A DNA stretch of 64,000 nt. Origin: Chelatococcus sp. (GTDB lineage Bacteria > Pseudomonadota > Alphaproteobacteria > Rhizobiales > Beijerinckiaceae). Below, one piece after another: positions 9,014 through 17,349 of this stretch. The translations under genes and the position numbers were made by a program. Within the stretch, counting starts at the first letter, position 1; each line of letters begins with the position of its first letter. The stretch lies in NCBI GenBank assembly GCA_003248805.1, contig QFQY01000008.1, forward strand, positions 177,495 to 241,494, written 5' to 3'. A model generated the notes under the pieces. That model saw nothing but the letters and a program-made list of their open reading frames with translations. It was not told the origin of the DNA and made no database searches.

Positions 9014-9919
9014 ATGGGTCAGGCCGTCCTGAAGGAGGAGACAGCGGGCGCGAAAATCGTCGCGCTGCCGGGCGCGGCGGGCGTCGTGCCCCTGCCCAGG
9101 GCGCAGGGCAAGCCGCTCGCCGCGCGCCTCCTGTCGTGGTTGCGCGGCACGCTCGTCAACGTCGTGCCGCCGCTCATCACGGTCGCCCTGATCCTGCTGG
9201 TCTGGCAGCTCGCGGCCTCCGGCCCGCAATCCTCGCTGCCGCCCCCGACCAAGATCTGGGAGGAGGCGAAAGACCTCATCGTCGAACCGTTCTACTGGGC
9301 GGGGTCGCAGGATATCGGGCTCGGCTGGCGCATCCTCGTCTCGCTCCAGCGCGTCGCCATCGGCTTCAGCCTGGCGGCGGTCGTCGGCGTGCTGCTGGGG
9401 GCGCTCGTCGGCCAGTCGGTCTGGGCGATGCGCGGGCTCGATCCCGTCTTCCAGGTGCTGCGCACCGTGCCACCGCTCGCCTGGCTGCCGCTCTCGCTCG
9501 CCGCCTTCCGCGACAGCCAGCCCTCGGCGATCTTCGTGATCTTCATCACGGCGATCTGGCCGGTGATCATCAACACCGCCGTCGGCATCCGCAACATCCC
9601 GCAGGACTACCGGAACGTCGCCAAGGTGCTGCGGCTGAACCAGATCGAGTTCTTCTACAAGATCATGGTGCCCTCGGCCGCGCCCTACATCTTCACGGGC
9701 CTGCGCATCGGCGTCGGCCTCTCCTGGCTGGCCATCGTCGCGGCCGAGATGCTGACCGGCGGGGTCGGCATCGGCTTCTTCATCTGGGACGCGTGGAACT
9801 CCTCGCGCCTGTCCGACATCATCGTGGCGCTGATCTACATCGGCGTGGTCGGCTTCGTGCTCGACCGTCTCGTCGCCGTCATCGGCAGCGTCGTCACCCG
9901 TGGCACGGCTCAGGGCTGA
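9014..9919 (+). CDS. nrtB: Nitrate ABC transporter permease
   Basis: Inner-membrane permease of the NrtB/SsuC/TauC group, the channel partner of NrtA and NrtC. It has about six helices and the EAA-loop signature in the second half (DYRNVAKVLRLNQIEFFYKI, about residues 196-215). I chose the ATG at 9014 because GAGGAGAGACC precedes it at good spacing. An in-frame ATG at 8960, overlapping the nasA stop (ATGA), would add 18 residues made of repeated MTNAT and is a real alternative for coupling. The gene lies 10 bp upstream of nrtC. Permease length (301 residues) is normal. Confidence 0.93.
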   Translation: MGQAVLKEETAGAKIVALPGAAGVVPLPRAQGKPLAARLLSWLRGTLVNVVPPLITVALILLVWQLAASGPQSSLPPPTKIWEEAKDLIVEPFYWAGSQDIGLGWRILVSLQRVAIGFSLAAVVGVLLGALVGQSVWAMRGLDPVFQVLRTVPPLAWLPLSLAAFRDSQPSAIFVIFITAIWPVIINTAVGIRNIPQDYRNVAKVLRLNQIEFFYKIMVPSAAPYIFTGLRIGVGLSWLAIVAAEMLTGGVGIGFFIWDAWNSSRLSDIIVALIYIGVVGFVLDRLVAVIGSVVTRGTAQG

Positions 9920-9929
9920 GGAGCGACAG

Positions 9930-10721
9930 ATGAGCTATCTCAAGATCGATCACGTCGACAAACGCTTCCAGCGCGGCGCCGCCACGACCGAAGTCCTCAA
10001 GGACATCAACCTCGTCATCGACAAGGGCGAGTTCGTCTCGATCATCGGCCATTCCGGCTGCGGCAAGTCGACCCTGCTCAACATCATCGCCGGCCTCACG
10101 CCGGCGAGCACGGGCGGCATCCTGCTCGAGGGCAGGGAGGTGAACGCGCCGGGGCCGGACCGCGCCGTGGTCTTCCAGAACCATTCGCTGCTGCCCTGGC
10201 TGACCGTCTACGACAATGTCGCGCTCGCCGTGAACAAGGTCTTCGGCGGCTCGAAGAGCAAGGCCGAGCGGCATGACTGGATCATGCACAATCTCGACCT
10301 CGTGCAGATGGGCCACGCGAAGGACAAGCGCCCGGCCGAAATCTCCGGCGGCATGAAGCAGCGCGTCGGCATCGCGCGTGGGCTCGCCATGGAGCCCAAG
10401 ATCCTGCTGCTCGACGAGCCCTTCGGCGCGCTCGACGCGCTGACCCGGGCGCATCTGCAGGATTCGGTCATGCAGATCCACGCCGCGCTCGGCAACACCA
10501 TGATCATGATCACCCATGACGTCGACGAGGCCGTGCTGCTCTCCGACCGCATCGTGATGATGACCAACGGCCCCTCCGCCCGCGTCGGCGAGGTGCTGGA
10601 CGTGCGCCTGGCCCGCCCGCGCAGGCGCCTCGAGCTGGTCTCCGACCGCACCTACATCGCCGCCCGCGAGGCGGTGCTGAAATTCCTCTACGAGCGCCAC
10701 CGCTTCGTCGAGGCGGCGTGA
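9930..10721 (+). CDS. nrtC: Nitrate ABC transporter ATP-binding protein
   Basis: ATPase of 263 residues for nitrate import. Walker A GHSGCGKST is near residue 44, the Q-loop follows at VFQNHSLLPW, the signature is EISGGMKQR, Walker B is LLLDEPFGALD, and the switch His lies in MITHDVDEA. It is the short, single-domain form (NrtD/SsuB length) and lacks the C-terminal NrtA-like regulatory domain of cyanobacterial NrtC, so transport may not be feedback-controlled through that domain. The ATG at 9930 is preceded by GAGGAGCGAC. A large palindromic repeat follows before the reductase gene. Confidence 0.93.
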   Translation: MSYLKIDHVDKRFQRGAATTEVLKDINLVIDKGEFVSIIGHSGCGKSTLLNIIAGLTPASTGGILLEGREVNAPGPDRAVVFQNHSLLPWLTVYDNVALAVNKVFGGSKSKAERHDWIMHNLDLVQMGHAKDKRPAEISGGMKQRVGIARGLAMEPKILLLDEPFGALDALTRAHLQDSVMQIHAALGNTMIMITHDVDEAVLLSDRIVMMTNGPSARVGEVLDVRLARPRRRLELVSDRTYIAAREAVLKFLYERHRFVEAA

Positions 10722-10731
10722 GCGCATCACC

Positions 10732-10884
10732 TCCTCCAGCCCTCGTCCTGAGGAGCCGCCCTCGGGTCCGGCCTCTGGCCGGCCCAAGGATAAACTTCGC
10801 GGCGTCTCGAAGGACGATCCAGAGGGCACGGGAGCATCCTTCGAGACGCGGGCTTTGCCCGCTCCTCAGGATGAGGGCTGAGGG
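10732..10884. repeat. Large palindromic intergenic repeat, copy 1
   Basis: Imperfect palindrome with outer arms of the type CCTCGTCCTGAGGAGC / GCTCCTCAGGATGAGG and inner arms GTCTCGAAGGA / TCCTTCGAGAC. It fills the space between nrtC and the siroheme reductase gene. Related copies lie at 12711-12836 and 15462-15582. The left arm here carries an extra CG-rich stretch and is the most diverged. Confidence 0.9.
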
Positions 10885-10895
10885 AAACGAATGAC

Positions 10896-12692
10896 ATGAC
10901 CGACGACTTCACGCCCGAGCAGAAGCGCTATCTCGAAGGCTTCATGAGCGGCATGCAGTCGGCCCGCACCGCGCGCGGGCTGGCGCCGCTCGGCGGCGGC
11001 GCGGGCGGTGCGTCCTCCGCGCCGTCGGGCCCCGACCGGGAGCATCTGGAGGCGCAGGCGCGCACCGTCTCGGCCGGCGGCAAGCTCGCCGATCAGGAGA
11101 AGTGGAAGGCGGCCGAGCACCCCTTCGATTCCTATGCCCGCTTCAGGCGCCAAGCCGAGGCCGGCACCTACCCGAAGCCGGAGGACAATTTCCGCTGGCG
11201 CTATCACGGCCTGTTCTACGTGGCTCCCGCGCAGAACAGCTATATGTGCCGGCTGCGTATCCCCAACGGCATCCTCAAGGCCTGGCAGTTCGAGGGCGTG
11301 GCCGACCTGGCCGAGCGCCTCGGCGGCGGCTATTCCCATGTCACCACCCGCGCCAATCTCCAGGTGCGGGAAATCGAGGCCGAGGACGCGCCGGGCTTCA
11401 TCGAGGGGCTGGCCGATCTCGGGCTCACCGCCAGGGGCTCCGGCGCCGACAACATCCGCAACGTCACCGGCTCGGCCACCGCCGGCATCGACCCGCGCGA
11501 ATTGCTGGACACGCGGCCGCATGCCCGCGCCTGGCACCACCACATCCTGAACGACCGTTCGCTCTACGGCCTGCCGCGCAAGTTCAACGTCGCCTTCGAC
11601 GGCGCCGGCTCCATCGCGACGCTGGAGGACACCAACGACATCGGCTTCCAGGCGGTCGAGATCGGCGAGGGCGCCGTCTTCGAAGGGCAGCCGGTCGCGC
11701 CCGGCATCTGGTATCGTCTCGCGCTCGGCGGCATCACCGGCCACAAGGACCTCGCCCGCGACACCGGCGTCGTGGTCGCGCCGTCCGACGCCGTCGCGGT
11801 GGCCGATGCCGTGGTGCGCGTCTTCACCGCCCATGGCGATCGCACCAACCGCGCCAAAGCGCGCCTCAAATATGTGCTCGACGCCTGGGGCTTCGAGAAA
11901 TTCCTCGCCGCCGTGGAGGAAAAGCTCGGCCGCAGGCTGGTCCGGGTCGATGCCGCCTTCGTGCGGCCGCGCCCGCTCTATGACCGGCTCGGCCATATCG
12001 GCGTGCACCGCCAGGCCCAGCCGGGCCTGAACTGGGTCGGCGTGGCGCTGCCCGTCGGCAAGTTGACCGTGGCCCAGATGCGGATGATCGCCGCCGCCGC
12101 GCGCGCCTGCGGCGACGGCGATATCCGTCTCACCGTCTGGCAGAACCTGCTGATCTCCGGCGTGCCGGACGGAAAGGTCGACGACGTCCTGGCCAATCTC
12201 GCGGCGGCCGGCCTCTCGGCCGAGACCTCGATCCTGCGCGCGGGCCTGATCGCCTGCACGGGCGCCACGGGCTGCAAGTTCGCCGCCGCCCACACCAAGG
12301 AGGATGCGCTCGCCATCGCCGCCCATTGCGAGCCCCGGATCGTGCTGGACCAGCCGGTCAACATCCACCTCACCGGCTGCCATCACTCCTGCGCCCAGCA
12401 CTATATCGGCGATCTCGGCCTGATCGGCGCCAAGGTGCCGGTGAACGAGGAGGGCGACACCGTGCCCGGCTACGACCTCCTGGTCGGCGGGGGATACGGC
12501 GTCGATGGCGGCATGGCCCGGCCGTTCCGCGAGAAGGTCAGGGCCGAGGAGGCGCCGGCGCTGGTCGAGGCGCTGCTGCGAACATGGCAGCTCCATCGCA
12601 CCACGCCGGAGGAAAGTTTCGTGGCCTTCGCCCGCCGCCACGAGATCGGGGCGCTGCAGGCGCTGGTGGCTGAAACGGGGGAGGCGGCGTGA
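10896..12692 (+). CDS. NirA-type nitrite/sulfite reductase (siroheme, 4Fe-4S)
   Basis: Siroheme [4Fe-4S] reductase of 598 residues that would reduce nitrite to ammonium with six electrons; the fold is shared with sulfite reductase. Two NIR_SIR ferredoxin-like half-domains surround the siroheme domains. The cluster/siroheme ligands are C454, C460, C495 and C499 (CTGATGC and CHHSC), exactly the family spacing. The N-terminal 40 residues (FTPEQKRYLEGFMSG) are a short extension also seen, in related form, at the start of the flavoprotein encoded next, which suggests a common docking or partner interface (inference). Position after nasA-nrtBC supports nitrite as substrate; a sulfite reductase role cannot be excluded from sequence alone. 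Confidence 0.88.
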   Translation: MTDDFTPEQKRYLEGFMSGMQSARTARGLAPLGGGAGGASSAPSGPDREHLEAQARTVSAGGKLADQEKWKAAEHPFDSYARFRRQAEAGTYPKPEDNFRWRYHGLFYVAPAQNSYMCRLRIPNGILKAWQFEGVADLAERLGGGYSHVTTRANLQVREIEAEDAPGFIEGLADLGLTARGSGADNIRNVTGSATAGIDPRELLDTRPHARAWHHHILNDRSLYGLPRKFNVAFDGAGSIATLEDTNDIGFQAVEIGEGAVFEGQPVAPGIWYRLALGGITGHKDLARDTGVVVAPSDAVAVADAVVRVFTAHGDRTNRAKARLKYVLDAWGFEKFLAAVEEKLGRRLVRVDAAFVRPRPLYDRLGHIGVHRQAQPGLNWVGVALPVGKLTVAQMRMIAAAARACGDGDIRLTVWQNLLISGVPDGKVDDVLANLAAAGLSAETSILRAGLIACTGATGCKFAAAHTKEDALAIAAHCEPRIVLDQPVNIHLTGCHHSCAQHYIGDLGLIGAKVPVNEEGDTVPGYDLLVGGGYGVDGGMARPFREKVRAEEAPALVEALLRTWQLHRTTPEESFVAFARRHEIGALQALVAETGEAA

Positions 12693-12710
12693 GCGCCGAC
12701 TGTCCGCTTC

Positions 12711-12836
12711 CCTCAGCCCTCATCCTGAGGAGCGGACCGCAGGTCCGCGTCTCGAAGGATGCTCCAGCGATCTCCGGAGGCATCTGGAGCATCCTTCGAG
12801 ACGCCGCTTCGCGGCTCCTCAGGATGAGGGCTGAGG
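12711..12836. repeat. Large palindromic intergenic repeat, copy 2
   Basis: Nearly perfect palindrome: CCTCAGCCCTCATCCTGAGG at the left and CCTCAGGATGAGGGCTGAGG at the right, with inner arms GTCTCGAAGGATGCTCCAG and CTGGAGCATCCTTCGAGAC. It separates the siroheme reductase from its likely flavoprotein partner, so it would be transcribed within the operon as a very stable stem. Confidence 0.95.
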
Positions 12837-12888
12837 AGAACATCGCGCACCATCCCCTTCATCGCCTCTTCTCCGGAAAGGCCGCGCC

Positions 12889-14475
12889 GTGACCCTCCAG
12901 CCCCCCAATCCCATCGTCCAGGTCATTCCCGAGACCGCCCCGTTCAGCGAGGAGCAGCGCTCCTGGCTGAACGGCTTCTTCGCCGGCCTGCTCTCGCTCG
13001 ACAATGCCGGCGTGACGGCGCTGTCGCCGGCCGAGAACGCCGCCGTGATGGGGCAGGCCGAGGACGACGGCGCGCCCTGGCACGACCCCGCCATGGCGCT
13101 GGCCGAGCGCCAGAAGCTGGCCGAGGGCAAGCCGCTGCCCCGCAAGCTCTTCGCCGCGATGGCGCAGCAGGATTGCGGCCAGTGCGGCTATGTCTGCGAG
13201 ACCTATTCGGCCGCCATCGCGTCCGGGGCGGAAGGGCGGTTGAACCTCTGCGCGCCCGGCGGCAAGGAGACGCTGCGCGCCGTCAAGGCGCTGATGGAGG
13301 AGGGCGGCTCGGCCCCAGCCACGGTCGCTGCCGAGGCGGCTGCTCCGGTCGCGCTCGGGCCGCCCGGCCGCTGCCGCGAGAACCCGGCTCTGGCGACCTT
13401 CCTGTCGCGCCGCAGGCTCAACGGGCCGGGCTCCGAGAAGGAAACCTGGCATGTCGAGTTCGATCTCGCCGAATGCGGGCTCGACTACGTCGTCGGCGAT
13501 GCCTTCGGCATCGTCGCCCGCAACGACCCCCGCCTCGTCGATGCCGTCATCGCCCTGCTCGGCGCCCGTCCCGATGCGGATATCGGCGGCAAGAGCCTGC
13601 GCGAGACGCTTCTCGCCGACCGCGCGCTCGGCCCCGCTCCCGATGCGCTCTTCCAGCTCGTCTCCTATGTCACCGGCGGCGAGACGCGCGCCAAGGCGCG
13701 ACGGCTGGCGGCCGGCGAGGACCCCGACGGCGATCTCGACCGGCTCGACGTGCTCGGCACGCTGCACAAATTCGGGCAGGCGCGGCTTTCGGCCGAGGCC
13801 TTCGTCGAGGCGCTCGATCCGCTCCAGCCCCGGCTCTACTCGATCTCCTCGTCGCACAACGCCACGCCCGGCCGCATCACGCTGACGGTCGACACCGTGC
13901 GCTATGTCGTGGGTTCGCGCCCGCGCTGGGGCGTCGCCTCGACCTTCCTCGCCGAGCGCGTCGCGCCCGGTGACAAGGTGCCGGTCTATGTCCAGCGCGC
14001 GCATGGCTTCGGCCTGCCGCAGGACCCGTCGACACCCGTCGTCATGTGCGGACCGGGCACCGGCGTCGCGCCCTTCCGCGCCTTCCTGCACGACCGCAGG
14101 GCGACGAAGGCGCCGGGCCGCAACTGGCTCTTCTTCGGCCATCAACGTCGCGGCAGCGACTTTTTCTACGAGGACGAGCTCGCAGCGATGAAGGAGGAGG
14201 GCGTCCTGACCAATCTGACGCTCGCCTGGTCGCGCGATGCCGGCGAGAAGATCTATGTGCAGGATCGCATGCGCGAGCGCGGCGCCGAGCTCTTCGCCTG
14301 GCTGGAGGACGGCGCGCATTTCTATGTCTGCGGCGACGCCAAGCGCATGGCCAAGGACGTCGAGCGCGCGCTGGTCGATGTCGTGGCGCAGCATGGCGGC
14401 CGCTCGGCCGAGGACGCGGCGGCTTACGTCTCCGCGCTGAAGAAGGCGGGCCGCTACCAGGCGGACGTGTACTGA
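12889..14475 (+). CDS. CysJ-like NADPH flavoprotein with N-terminal RnfB-type Fe-S domain
   Basis: Flavoprotein subunit of 528 residues that most likely feeds electrons from NADPH to the siroheme reductase upstream. Starting at a GTG, it has a short N-terminal FSEEQRSWLNGF motif and a four-cysteine domain C96, C99, C103, C121 (CGQCGYVC...LNLCAPGG) of the Fes type found in RnfB. The CysJ-type FAD domain follows, with RLYSISSS near residue 314, and then the NADPH domain with MCGPGTGVAPFRAF near residue 385 and an aromatic C-terminus (YQADVY). No flavodoxin/FMN domain is present. In the usual CysJ/CPR arrangement FMN carries electrons from FAD to the acceptor; here the Fe-S domain would take that place. 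Usual annotations call it sulfite reductase subunit alpha; the neighbourhood favours a nitrite reductase role. Confidence 0.85.
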   Translation: MTLQPPNPIVQVIPETAPFSEEQRSWLNGFFAGLLSLDNAGVTALSPAENAAVMGQAEDDGAPWHDPAMALAERQKLAEGKPLPRKLFAAMAQQDCGQCGYVCETYSAAIASGAEGRLNLCAPGGKETLRAVKALMEEGGSAPATVAAEAAAPVALGPPGRCRENPALATFLSRRRLNGPGSEKETWHVEFDLAECGLDYVVGDAFGIVARNDPRLVDAVIALLGARPDADIGGKSLRETLLADRALGPAPDALFQLVSYVTGGETRAKARRLAAGEDPDGDLDRLDVLGTLHKFGQARLSAEAFVEALDPLQPRLYSISSSHNATPGRITLTVDTVRYVVGSRPRWGVASTFLAERVAPGDKVPVYVQRAHGFGLPQDPSTPVVMCGPGTGVAPFRAFLHDRRATKAPGRNWLFFGHQRRGSDFFYEDELAAMKEEGVLTNLTLAWSRDAGEKIYVQDRMRERGAELFAWLEDGAHFYVCGDAKRMAKDVERALVDVVAQHGGRSAEDAAAYVSALKKAGRYQADVY

Positions 14476-14521
14476 GCCGAGGCCGGGACCGCCGCCCCCA
14501 CCGAGAGGTGGCTGCTCCGCC

Positions 14522-15331
14522 TCATCTCGGAAACGTCACCAGCTCTCCATAGAGCTCGCGCAGCTTCGCCTTCACCGCCTCGCTCTCTCGATAGAGCGCG
14601 ACGAAGCGCTTGATCCGCTCGTCGTCCACCCGGTCGCGTCGCGTCACGAAGCGGAAGGCGTAGACGGGATCGTTCTCGAACAGCAGCGCCGAGCCGGGTT
14701 CGAGCCCGGCCATGCGGGCGAAGGTCGGGTAGGTCAGCGCCGCGTCCATCTCCTCCAGGGTGCGGGCGATCTGCGGCCCGTCGAGCTGCACGATCCGGAC
14801 CGGCTTCCTGTAGCCGGTGATGCCGTCCATTCCGACGCGGAAATCGGCGCCGGGCTTCAGCTCGAGGAAGCCCGCCTTTTGCAGCAGCAGCAGCGAACGG
14901 CCGGTGTTCACGGGATCGCCCGAGATCGCGATGCGGGCATTGTCCGGCAGCTCGGCCAGCGTCTTTCGCGTCTTGGAATAGATGCCGAAGGGGGTGTTGT
15001 AGGCGATGCCGAGCGGCACGAGATCATAGCCCGTCTGCGCCTTGGTGAATTCGAGGAAGGGCACGTGCTGGAACAGGTTGAGGTCGATCTCGCGGTCGTT
15101 CAGCGCCCGGTTCGGCGTGTTCCAGTCGTTGAATTCGATCGTCTCGACCGCGAGCCCCTGCGCGCGCGCCTCCTTCGCGGCGATTTCCGCCGCCTGGTTG
15201 GACACGCTCGTCGCCAGCCCCAGACGCAGGGGTTTTTCCTGCGCGCCAGCCTTTGCGGCGATGAAAGTCGCCGCGGCGCCGGCCAGCACGGCACGGCGGT
15301 TCGGGGCGAGGCGGAAGGGGCGCTGGGTCAT
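14522..15331 (-). CDS. MetQ/NlpA-family ABC transporter substrate-binding protein
   Basis: Periplasmic binding protein of 269 residues related to MetQ (methionine) and other NlpA lipoproteins. The signal peptide reads NRRAVLAGAAATFIAAKAGAQ, with a double arginine but no lipobox Cys, so it is secreted as a soluble protein. The body has the family segments LNLFQHVPFLE (about residue 89) and FLELKPGADF. I chose the ATG at 15331 in front of the signal peptide rather than an ATG at 15424. No MetN ATPase or MetI permease is adjacent, which is unusual for this family. It is convergent with the flavoprotein gene. Ligand unknown; methionine, sulfonate or another small compound are all possible. Confidence 0.85.
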   Translation of the reverse strand: MTQRPFRLAPNRRAVLAGAAATFIAAKAGAQEKPLRLGLATSVSNQAAEIAAKEARAQGLAVETIEFNDWNTPNRALNDREIDLNLFQHVPFLEFTKAQTGYDLVPLGIAYNTPFGIYSKTRKTLAELPDNARIAISGDPVNTGRSLLLLQKAGFLELKPGADFRVGMDGITGYRKPVRIVQLDGPQIARTLEEMDAALTYPTFARMAGLEPGSALLFENDPVYAFRFVTRRDRVDDERIKRFVALYRESEAVKAKLRELYGELVTFPR

Positions 15332-15461
15332 CTTCAAAACCGAAACAATTCCAGACTGATAGGAAGGGTGGACGGCCGTCGGCGATAGCTCTATCGCTGT
15401 CGGGCTTGAACCGCCAGTCTTCATCCGGGGGGCTGCCCCCAGAGCCCGACCGCGAATTCTC

Positions 15462-15582
15462 CAGCCCTCATCCTGAGGAGCGCCATAGGCGCGTCTCGAA
15501 GGATGCTCCAGATGGCGACGGAGTTTCCGCGAGCATCCTTCGAGACGCCATTCCTGCGGAATGGCTCCTCAGGATGAGGACT
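15462..15582. repeat. Large palindromic intergenic repeat, copy 3
   Basis: Same family as the copies at 10732 and 12711: outer arms CCCTCATCCTGAGGAGC / GCTCCTCAGGATGAGG, inner arms CGTCTCGAAGGATGCTC / GAGCATCCTTCGAGACG. It lies between the divergent MetQ-like gene and the lipoate ligase gene. Confidence 0.95.
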
Positions 15583-15660
15583 CACGTTTCAGGCCGCTTC
15601 CTCGGGACGACGTCCTGGGGACGGGGTATGCGAGACGGAAACGGCCGGAAGGAGCGCGCG

Positions 15661-16710
15661 ATGCATGGCGAGTACAAGGTCCCGGGCGGCAAGCTCGTGA
15701 CCATCGACGTCGAGGTCGCCGACGACGTCCTGACCGATGTCCGCGTCGCCGGCGATTTCTTCATCGAGCCCGACGAGGCGCTGGACGATATCGACCAGGC
15801 CCTGCGCGGCCTGCCGGCCTCCTCCGACGTCGCGACCATTGCGGGCGCGATCCGCGCCGGGCTCAGGCCGGGAGCGGAGCTTCTCGGCTTCAGCCCCGAG
15901 GCGGTGGCGATCGCGCTGCGCCGCGCGCTCGGCACCGAGGGCGGCTGGCGCGATCATGAATGGCAGATCGTCCAGCATGGCCCCGTGACGCCGCATATGC
16001 ATCTCGCTCTGGACGAGGTGCTGGCGCGCGAGGTCGGCGCCGGCCGGCGTGCGCCGACCCTGCGCTTCTGGGAATGGGATCGCTCCTGCATCATCATCGG
16101 CGCCTTCCAGTCCCTGCGCAACGAGGTCGATCTGGAGGCGGCCGGGCGCCTCGGCGTCGAGGTCGTGCGCCGGATTTCGGGCGGCGGGGCCATGTTCGTC
16201 GAGCCCGGCACGATCATCACCTATTCGCTCTATGCACCGGCGGACCTCGTCAAGGCGATGAGCTTCGCCGAGTCCTACGCCTTCCTCGACGACTGGGTGC
16301 TGCGGGCGCTGAAATCGCTCGGGATCGACGCGAGCTACAAGCCGCTCAACGACATCGTCGGGCCGTTGGGCAAGATCGGCGGGGCCGCGCAGAAGCGGCT
16401 CGGCAACGGCGCCGTGCTGCACCATGTCACCATGGCCTACGACATGGACGCGCAGAAGATGACGCAGGTGCTGCGCATCGGCCGCGAGAAGCTCTCCGAC
16501 AAGGGGATCACCAGCGCCGCCAAGCGCGTCGACCCGCTGCGCAGCCAGACCGGCCTGTCGCGCGAGGACATCGTCGAGCGCATGCGCCAGACCTTCGTCT
16601 CGCTCCATGGTGGCGAGCCGGGCGAGATCACGGCCGAGGAATACGCCGCCGCCGAGGTGCTGGTGCGCGAGAAATTCGCGACGCGCGAATGGCTGGAGCG
16701 GATTCCGTAA
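15661..16710 (+). CDS. Lipoate-protein ligase with N-terminal accessory domain
   Basis: Attaches lipoate to apo-2-oxoacid dehydrogenases or GcvH. The C-terminal two thirds (about 100-349) are the BPL/LplA catalytic domain, with RRISGGGAMFVEPGT at residues 170-184 and the lysine motif GKIGGAAQKRL near residue 240. The first 90 residues (KVPGGKLVTIDV, RVAGDFFIEPDE) match the accessory domain that in E. coli LplA is C-terminal and in Thermoplasma is the separate LplB. Domain order is therefore reversed relative to E. coli. The ATG at 15661 starts exactly at the accessory domain. No partner gene of lipoate metabolism is adjacent. Activity is inferred from intact motifs. Confidence 0.88.
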   Translation: MHGEYKVPGGKLVTIDVEVADDVLTDVRVAGDFFIEPDEALDDIDQALRGLPASSDVATIAGAIRAGLRPGAELLGFSPEAVAIALRRALGTEGGWRDHEWQIVQHGPVTPHMHLALDEVLAREVGAGRRAPTLRFWEWDRSCIIIGAFQSLRNEVDLEAAGRLGVEVVRRISGGGAMFVEPGTIITYSLYAPADLVKAMSFAESYAFLDDWVLRALKSLGIDASYKPLNDIVGPLGKIGGAAQKRLGNGAVLHHVTMAYDMDAQKMTQVLRIGREKLSDKGITSAAKRVDPLRSQTGLSREDIVERMRQTFVSLHGGEPGEITAEEYAAAEVLVREKFATREWLERIP

Positions 16711-16718
16711 GGCCGGCC

Positions 16719-16756
16719 AAGTCGGTCCTGGCGCTGCAAGTCGGTCCTGGCGTCGC
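16719..16756. repeat. 19-bp tandem duplication
   Basis: AAGTCGGTCCTGGCG occurs twice in tandem with a 19-bp period just after the lipoate ligase stop codon. The rest of 16757-17005 shows no gene; it contains the promoter region of the small lipoprotein that follows. Confidence 0.6.
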
Positions 16757-17005
16757 CCGACGCCTCCGGACGAGGGTCGCGTTCGCGGGAGGCGGTCCGC
16801 TCGCCGACAAAATGCTGTCCAAGGGCGGCGGATGGGGCGAAACTGCCCCTGCCTCCATCCGCCCGCGACGAACGGCGCCGGTCGTCGACAGCAGGCAAGA
16901 TTGGCACGGCCGGCACAGAACTCGGGACGAGTGGTGGTGTGTGAGCCGGCAATCCGGGCCTAGAATCGCGCGATTCAAGCCCCGAAGGGCATCGGAGAGA
17001 CGACC

Positions 17006-17272
17006 ATGATCAGAACCCTCGCCTTGCTCGGCTTCGTCGCACTCGCGGCGGGCTGCAACACCGAATCCCAGTCGCAGCGCACGCTCGGCGGCGCGGCCAT
17101 CGGCGCCGGCGGCGGCGCGCTGATCGGCGCGGCTGCCGGCGGCGGACGTGGCGCCGCCATCGGGGCCCTCGCCGGCGGCGCGGCCGGAGCGCTGGTCGGC
17201 CGGGCCTCGACGCCCAACAACTGCATTTTCCAGGACGTGAACGGGCGCCGCTTCACGGGCCCCTGCCCGTAA
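17006..17272 (+). CDS. Small glycine-zipper lipoprotein
   Basis: An 88-residue lipoprotein with a signal peptide ending LAAGC (Cys at residue 15) and a glycine-zipper body (repeated GGAAIGAGGG / GAAIGALAGG, about residues 29-66), the pattern of YMGG/17-kDa-antigen-like outer-membrane proteins. The C-terminal part has two cysteines (NNCIF and GPCP), which could pair in the periplasm. An AGAGAC ribosome site precedes the ATG. Such proteins are often envelope-stress or structural lipoproteins; no specific function is shown. It is convergent with another lipoprotein gene at 17350. Confidence 0.85.
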   Translation: MIRTLALLGFVALAAGCNTESQSQRTLGGAAIGAGGGALIGAAAGGGRGAAIGALAGGAAGALVGRASTPNNCIFQDVNGRRFTGPCP

Positions 17273-17294
17273 CCACGAGGGCGGGCGGCGCACG

Positions 17295-17320
17295 AAAAAG
17301 CCCGGCATCGCTGCGGGGCT
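17295..17320 (-). terminator. Intrinsic terminator for the lipoprotein gene at 17350
   Basis: On the minus strand AGCCC...GGGCT forms a stem (with extra G:C pairs in the interior) followed by TTTTT. It lies about 30 nt beyond the stop codon of the minus-strand lipoprotein gene. Confidence 0.6.
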
Positions 17321-17349
17321 CCGGTCATGATCGCGGCTGCGGCGCTGCG

